From Promethearchaeota archaeon (GTDB lineage: Archaea > Asgardarchaeota > Lokiarchaeia > Sigyniarchaeales > SOKP01), in NCBI GenBank assembly GCA_019894815.1, contig JAGXNU010000151.1, positions 1-5,021 on the forward strand: a stretch of 5,021 nt of DNA, given 5' to 3'. The position numbers and the translations under genes are program-made. Below are positions 3,245 to 5,021 of this stretch, one piece after another. Numbering within the stretch: the first letter of the stretch is position 1; each line of letters begins with the position of its first letter. The notes under the pieces are model-generated. The model was not told where the DNA came from. It worked only from the letters and a program-made list of their open reading frames with translations, and searched no databases.

Positions 3245-5021
3245 TCATTTCATGTGTTTTTGTTTAATTAGTGTAAGTTTTCCCCCTGCCATCAATTCAT
3301 CTATGTCTTGTTCGCTTAAAGAATGAGTTAATTCGATATCTAACCCTTTTGAAAGATTTTTCATATTTACTTTTCCAGATTTAATTGTTGTTAAATCGAT
3401 TTCTATTTTATCGCCAGATTCAACTTTTCCATAATTTTCTTTGTTAACAAAAGTTAAAGGAACAATCCCAAAATTGACTAAGTTAGCAAGGTGAATTCTC
3501 GCGAAACTTTTCACGATAACTGCTTTTATACCCAAATATTTAGGAGCTATTGCGGCGTGCTCTCGACTTGAACCTTGTCCGTAATTGTCTCCTCCAACAA
3601 TGAAACCCCCTCCCTTCTCTAGAGATCTATCAGGAAATGATTCATCTATAACATTGAACACGAATTTACTAATTTCAGGAATGTTGGATCTTAAGGGTAA
3701 AATTTTTGCTCCAGCTGGCATGATATGATCCGTTGTGATATCATCATCTACTTTAAGAAGAACTTCTCCTTTTAATTTCTCTGGTAATGGATTGAACTCA
3801 GGTAATGGCTTTATATTTGGACCGCGTACTATTTCTATACTTTTTGCCTCGTCTTCAGATATTGGTGGGATGATCATGTTATCATTTACTCTGAATTTCT
3901 TTGGCATTTCAATCTTGGGCATTTTACCAAGAGATCTTGGATCTGTTAATTGTCCCTTGATTGCTGAAATTGCGGCTGTTTCGGGACTAACTAAATATGC
4001 CTGAGCGCTTTTAGTTCCTGATCTTCCAAGAAAATTTCGATTGAAAGTTCTTAATGATATAGCACCACTTTTAGGAGCAAGTCCCATTCCAATGCAAGGA
4101 CCACATGCGTTTTCCAATATCCGCGCTCCTGCTTCCACTAAATGAGCCATTTCCCCTGAATGAATCATATGATCTACCACTTGGCGAGAACCTGGTGAAA
4201 CAGTTAATACAGTATTTTGAGCAATCGTATGGTCTTTTAGGATACTTCCGACTATTTTTAGATCTCTCAATGTGGAATTAGTACAACTACCAATGCATAC
4301 TTGATCAACTTTCAATCCTTCAAGTTCTTTAACTGTTTTTATATTTCCTGGGCTATGAGGTGTAGCAACAAGAGGTTCTAATTCACTTAAATTTATTTCC
4401 AGAGTCTCATCATAAACAGCATCTTCATCAGGCTTTAATTCAATCCATTGAACAGCACGGTTCTGAGCTTCTAAGAAATCCTTTGTAATATCATCTGAAG
4501 GAAAAATGGATGTTGTTGCCCCAGTTTCAGTTCCCATATTTGTGATTGTACCTCTTTCAGGCACTGACAACGTTTTTACACCGGGTCCTGTATATTCTAA
4601 AACTTTATTTACAGCACCTTTTACTCCAATTCTTCTTAGAACTTCAAGGATTACATCTTTAGCTGAGACATAATCAGTTAATTGACCCGTAAGATTAACT
4701 TTTATGACTTTTGGCATTTTTAATCTGAAGTCTTCTCCGGCCATCGCGGCCGCTACATCAAGACCGCCTGCCCCTATCGAGATCATCCCAACACCCCCTG
4801 CTGTAGGCGTATGACTATCACTTCCCAATAATGTTTTACCGGGTTGAGCAAAACGTTCTAAATGTAGTTGATGACAGATTCCATTTCCCGGACGAGAAAA
4901 ATATATTCCATATCTAGCTGCTATGCTTTGGAGGTAGCGATGGTCGTCAGGGTTTTTAAAGTCCGTTTGAAGCGTGTTATGATCTACATAACTCACTGAG
5001 AGTTCTGTCTGTACTCTATCT
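3245..5021 (-). CDS. Aconitate hydratase, Aquifex-type single-chain form (5' end outside window)
   Basis: The enzyme interconverts citrate and isocitrate through cis-aconitate in the TCA cycle, using a [4Fe-4S] cluster, in the cytoplasm. The frame stays open to the window edge: eight codons (DRVQTELS) precede the Val of VSYVDHN, so the GTG at 4994-4996 is internal and roughly 50-60 N-terminal residues are missing (family about 640-660). Numbering from that Val, the cluster ligands are Cys238 (GSCTNS), Cys298 and Cys301 (CGPCIGMG). Active-site residues by analogy with mitochondrial aconitase are Asp5-His6, His42, Asp60-Ser61-His62 (GSDSHTPTAGG), Arg320 and Arg325 (FNRNFLGRSG). Domains 1-3 span to about 365. 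A linker with RGPNIKPLP follows, then the swivel domain from about 410 with TTDHIMPAGA and the Ser/Arg motif GQGSSREHA (474-482). All key residues are present, so it should be active. The VRGPNIKPLP linker and FNRNFLGRSGT wording point to the Aquifex-type subfamily. A methanogen-like homoaconitase or isopropylmalate isomerase is unlikely because those are split into two subunits. Confidence 0.95.
   Translation of the reverse strand, partial: DRVQTELSVSYVDHNTLQTDFKNPDDHRYLQSIAARYGIYFSRPGNGICHQLHLERFAQPGKTLLGSDSHTPTAGGVGMISIGAGGLDVAAAMAGEDFRLKMPKVIKVNLTGQLTDYVSAKDVILEVLRRIGVKGAVNKVLEYTGPGVKTLSVPERGTITNMGTETGATTSIFPSDDITKDFLEAQNRAVQWIELKPDEDAVYDETLEINLSELEPLVATPHSPGNIKTVKELEGLKVDQVCIGSCTNSTLRDLKIVGSILKDHTIAQNTVLTVSPGSRQVVDHMIHSGEMAHLVEAGARILENACGPCIGMGLAPKSGAISLRTFNRNFLGRSGTKSAQAYLVSPETAAISAIKGQLTDPRSLGKMPKIEMPKKFRVNDNMIIPPISEDEAKSIEIVRGPNIKPLPEFNPLPEKLKGEVLLKVDDDITTDHIMPAGAKILPLRSNIPEISKFVFNVIDESFPDRSLEKGGGFIVGGDNYGQGSSREHAAIAPKYLGIKAVIVKSFARIHLANLVNFGIVPLTFVNKENYGKVESGDKIEIDLTTIKSGKVNMKNLSKGLDIELTHSLSEQDIDELMAGGKLTLIKQKHMK

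Noticed and set aside
3735..4004. An 89-codon plus-strand open frame opposite aconitase
   Set aside because: It lies wholly inside a highly conserved gene on the other strand.
4994..4996. GTG as the start codon of aconitase
   Set aside because: The frame continues upstream to the window edge with family-like residues (VQTELS before VSYVDHN), and active-site Asp-His lies only four residues after this codon, so it must be internal.

Overview
The window is AT-rich, low-GC DNA with archaeal promoter architecture: TATA-like boxes about 25 bases upstream of start codons, T-run terminators, and almost no Shine-Dalgarno sequences. Its protein content suggests an Asgard-type (Lokiarchaeia-like) archaeon. 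The clues are an SDS22-style leucine-rich-repeat protein, a JAMM/Mov34 metalloprotease behind an RWD/E2-like domain, and a two-TM protein with a small extracytoplasmic beta-rich domain. This assignment is inferred from composition and protein style; no rRNA or marker gene is present.

Layout. At the left edge (1-93, plus) is the last 30 codons of a gene, possibly an FMN-dependent TIM-barrel oxidoreductase. All other intact genes are on the minus strand. From left to right they are: a 100-residue protein with a poly-lysine tail (104-406), which converges on the left-edge gene; the JAMM protein (559-1221); an LRR protein with ten repeats (1519-2397); a membrane-anchored protein with one small extracytoplasmic domain (2541-3083); and a nearly complete Aquifex-type aconitase (3245 to the right edge), whose first few dozen residues lie beyond the window. 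Between the JAMM and LRR genes lies what looks like a decayed HepT/DUF86-like gene (plus, about 1330-1461). A perfect 9-bp inverted repeat sits between it and the JAMM gene.

The minus-strand genes are separated by about 120-300 bases, and several have their own TATA-like element, so they look individually transcribed rather than forming one operon. Aconitase is central metabolism (citrate to isocitrate). The others point to protein modification or turnover (JAMM), protein-protein recognition (LRR) and the cell surface (two-TM protein). Nothing in the sequence directly links them into one pathway.

The strongest novelty candidate is the RWD/E2-like plus JAMM fusion. Next are the HepT-like relic with its dyad, and the convergent pair in which a lysine-tail coding run also provides the neighbour's T-run terminator.
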